64,000 bases of DNA. Source: JAGNZR01 sp051659505. Its GTDB lineage: Bacteria > Fusobacteriota > Fusobacteriia > Fusobacteriales > Fusobacteriaceae. The position numbers and the translations under genes were made by a program. Position 1 is the stretch's first letter. Every line of letters begins with the position of its first letter. The notes beneath the pieces were generated by a model, which was not told the DNA's origin, searched no databases, and was given only the letters and a program-made list of their open reading frames with translations. This document shows, piece after piece, positions 62,954 through 64,000 of the stretch. The stretch is taken from the NCBI GenBank assembly GCA_051659505.1, contig JBOFOQ010000075.1, positions 20,411-84,410 on the forward strand. The letters are read 5' to 3'.

Positions 62954-63217
62954 ATGGAAATAAGAGAAAATGAGATAGGGATAAAAGAGAACGAAAAAAT
63001 ATTAACGATAAGCGATTGGATAAAAATTAATTTAATGATGGGGATTCCTATATTAGGTTTTATAATAACAATTAAGTTTTTAGTCTCTGAGAAAACAAAT
63101 ATAAATTTAAAAAATTATTTAATAGCGTTTTATCTAATGTTCATGATAATAATAGTTTTTTTTTCAGTAGGAGTAACAGTAGTACTACTAGTACTGCTAC
63201 TTATAACACGTATGTAA
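62954..63217 (+). CDS. Small two-helix membrane protein, copy 1 of 3
   Basis: 87 residues. A charged N-terminus (MEIRENEIGIKENEKILTIS) is followed by DWIKINLMMGIPILGFIITI, the polar SEKTNINLKNYL and a second hydrophobic helix. It is homologous to the next two genes. The general pattern W-x(3)-L-x(3)-IP-x(2)-x-I-x(2)-K ... N-x-KNYL-A resembles a widespread family of small Firmicutes/Fusobacteria membrane proteins of unknown function. GGAG (62941-62944) supports the ATG. It lies 37 bp after the ABC-F gene and may be co-transcribed with it. Confidence 0.7.
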   Translation: MEIRENEIGIKENEKILTISDWIKINLMMGIPILGFIITIKFLVSEKTNINLKNYLIAFYLMFMIIIVFFSVGVTVVLLVLLLITRM

Positions 63218-63255
63218 AAAAGAAGAAACCATAAATATATGAGAGGATGAATAAA

Positions 63256-63513
63256 ATGGAAATAAAAGAAAATGGAATAGAGCTAGCAGAGATTGAAAAA
63301 ATACTAACAGTAAAAGATTGGTTAAAAATTTTATTACAAATGAGCATACCAGTGTTAAATATAATAATATTAGTTAAGACGATAAAGTCAAAGAAGGCAA
63401 ACATAACATTAAAGAACTATTTACAAGCATGTTTAGTGACATTGCCAATAGAAATATCGATGGGATATGCTTTTAATTTTATTTTAAATAGTTTGTTTAA
63501 ACATTTCGTATAA
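63256..63513 (+). CDS. Small two-helix membrane protein, copy 2 of 3
   Basis: 85 residues from MEIKENGIELAEIEKIL. Shared core LTVKDWLKILLQMSIPVLNI, KKANITLKNYLQACLV. I choose ATG 63256, which has AGAGG 9 nt upstream and gives the same MEI start as its paralogues, over ATG 63247, which abuts the site. The paralogues differ at many positions, so the duplication is not recent. Confidence 0.7.
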   Translation: MEIKENGIELAEIEKILTVKDWLKILLQMSIPVLNIIILVKTIKSKKANITLKNYLQACLVTLPIEISMGYAFNFILNSLFKHFV

Positions 63514-63580
63514 CATATTATTTTAGTTAACTAATACATTTAATAATGTAGAATATAATAGCATAAAGGAGAAAAATAAA

Positions 63581-63814
63581 GTGGAAATAAGAGCGAAGGA
63601 AAAGGCCTTAACAGTGAAAGAATGGATGAAAATTCAATTAATACTTTTTGTGCCTGGACTAAACGTTATAATGTTTGTTAAATGGCTAGTATCAGAAAAG
63701 ACAAATGTAAATTTAAAGAATTATTTAATAGCGTGTTTAGTAATTATACTAATAGTGATAAACATTTCATATACTTTATTTGTAAGACTAAAGGATAAAT
63801 TTGATTTTTTATAA
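63581..63814 (+). CDS. Small two-helix membrane protein, copy 3 of 3
   Basis: 77 residues with a GTG start (63581) behind AAAGGAG, giving the family-typical ME-I-R start. Core LTVKEWMKIQLILFVPGLNV, then SEKTNVNLKNYLIACLV and a second helix. It is closest to copy 1 in the SEKTN-NLKNYLIA loop. No known function. Confidence 0.7.
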   Translation: MEIRAKEKALTVKEWMKIQLILFVPGLNVIMFVKWLVSEKTNVNLKNYLIACLVIILIVINISYTLFVRLKDKFDFL

Positions 63815-63821
63815 AAAAATA

Positions 63822-63855
63822 TTGACAGCGATGACTCTATATGATATTATCATAT
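63822..63855 (+). promoter_or_regulatory. Promoter with 17-bp palindrome, for a gene beyond the window
   Basis: TTGACA (63822-63827), 17 bp, TATTAT (63845-63850). The palindrome ATATGATATTATCATAT (63839-63855, single central base) covers the -10 box, a probable repressor site. Confidence 0.75.
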
Positions 63856-63880
63856 TAATAAAATTAGCCAATTGTAAAAG

Positions 63881-63983
63881 TCATGTTTTTTAAGATGAAA
63901 AAATTCAAATTTTTAAATTTAAGAACATGAAGTCTTAATTTCTAAATTTTTTTTAAAAATTATATAAATTTAGAAAATTTAAG
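63881..63983 (+). other. Structured untranslated leader at the window edge
   Basis: Two inverted repeats follow the last promoter: TCATGTT / AACATGA (63881-63887 with 63924-63930) and CTTAATTTCTAAATTT with AAATTTAGAAAATTTAAG (63934-63949 with 63966-63983, two-base bulge). No start codon with a ribosome site is seen before the end, so this is the leader of a gene outside the window. Confidence 0.45.
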
Positions 63984-64000
63984 AAAGACAAAAAGCCCTA

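Noticed and set aside
1..64000. rRNA, tRNA, prophage or origin of replication
   Set aside because: I looked for tRNA-like cloverleaf ends, rRNA-like G+C-rich stretches, phage structural genes and DnaA-box clusters and saw none that I could support.

Overview
The window is AT-rich (visibly well under 35% G+C), gene-dense DNA with strong GGAGG-type ribosome binding sites and -35/-10 boxes often exactly 17 bp apart. Lipoproteins, a MORN-repeat lipoprotein, TRAP transporters, an AqpZ-type aquaporin and anaerobe-type genes (rubredoxin) suggest a fermentative gut- or sediment-type bacterium. A member of the Fusobacteriaceae (Fusobacterium/Cetobacterium-like) is my best guess. That is inference from composition and gene content; no rRNA is present to settle it.

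Layout. 1-8.7 kb: the end of an ABC permease, then a maltose/glucose PTS - EEP hydrolase - malQ - TrmB-type regulator - glgP operon for malto-oligosaccharides and glycogen. 8.9-14.1 kb: aqpZ, a MORN-repeat lipoprotein and a DUF2339/DUF3999 membrane pair. 14.4-18.7 kb: an alpha/beta hydrolase with a Gly at the nucleophile position, an M29 aminopeptidase and a nitrate/sulfonate/thiamine-precursor-type ABC importer. 18.8-23.6 kb: an MFS transporter, cvfB, hflX and an IclR regulator. 23.7-28.5 kb: a potassium module, trkH plus two half-size TrkA proteins, divergent from a KdpDE-like two-component system. 28.7-41.6 kb: a complete D-glucuronate route (TRAP transporter, uxaC, an SDR-type uxuB, uxuA, two kdgK, kdgA), a GntR regulator and a GH31 glycosidase. 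42.3-48.8 kb: a second TRAP system with yiaL-, Gfo/Idh-, yiaK- and zinc-dehydrogenase genes, resembling E. coli yiaKLMNO. 49.0-50.5 kb: a potassium channel and a glycerophosphodiester phosphodiesterase. 50.7-60.4 kb: a cluster that reads as sulfoquinovose degradation by the transaldolase route (sulfo-TAL): transaldolase, sulfolactaldehyde-type reductase, isomerase-like protein, DUF4867 protein, sodium symporter, YihQ-like sulfoquinovosidase, TauE-type exporter and a ROK regulator. 60.4-64 kb: rubredoxin, a rhodanese, an ABC-F ATPase, three tandem small membrane proteins and the leader of a gene beyond the window.

How the parts work together. Four promoters (uxuA, uxaC and both TRAP operons) carry a shared ACTAGTAT-type palindrome at or just after the -10 box. 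This suggests that one regulator, probably the GntR protein at 33.8 kb, controls both the glucuronate and the yia-like clusters. Remnants of an IS30-family element lie in opposite orientation on the two sides of the glucuronate block (28.5 and 41.8 kb). The most notable content is the sulfo-TAL cluster. It would take up or release sulfoquinovose, cleave sulfofructose, reduce the C3 sulfonate and export it, with fructose-6-phosphate retained for glycolysis.
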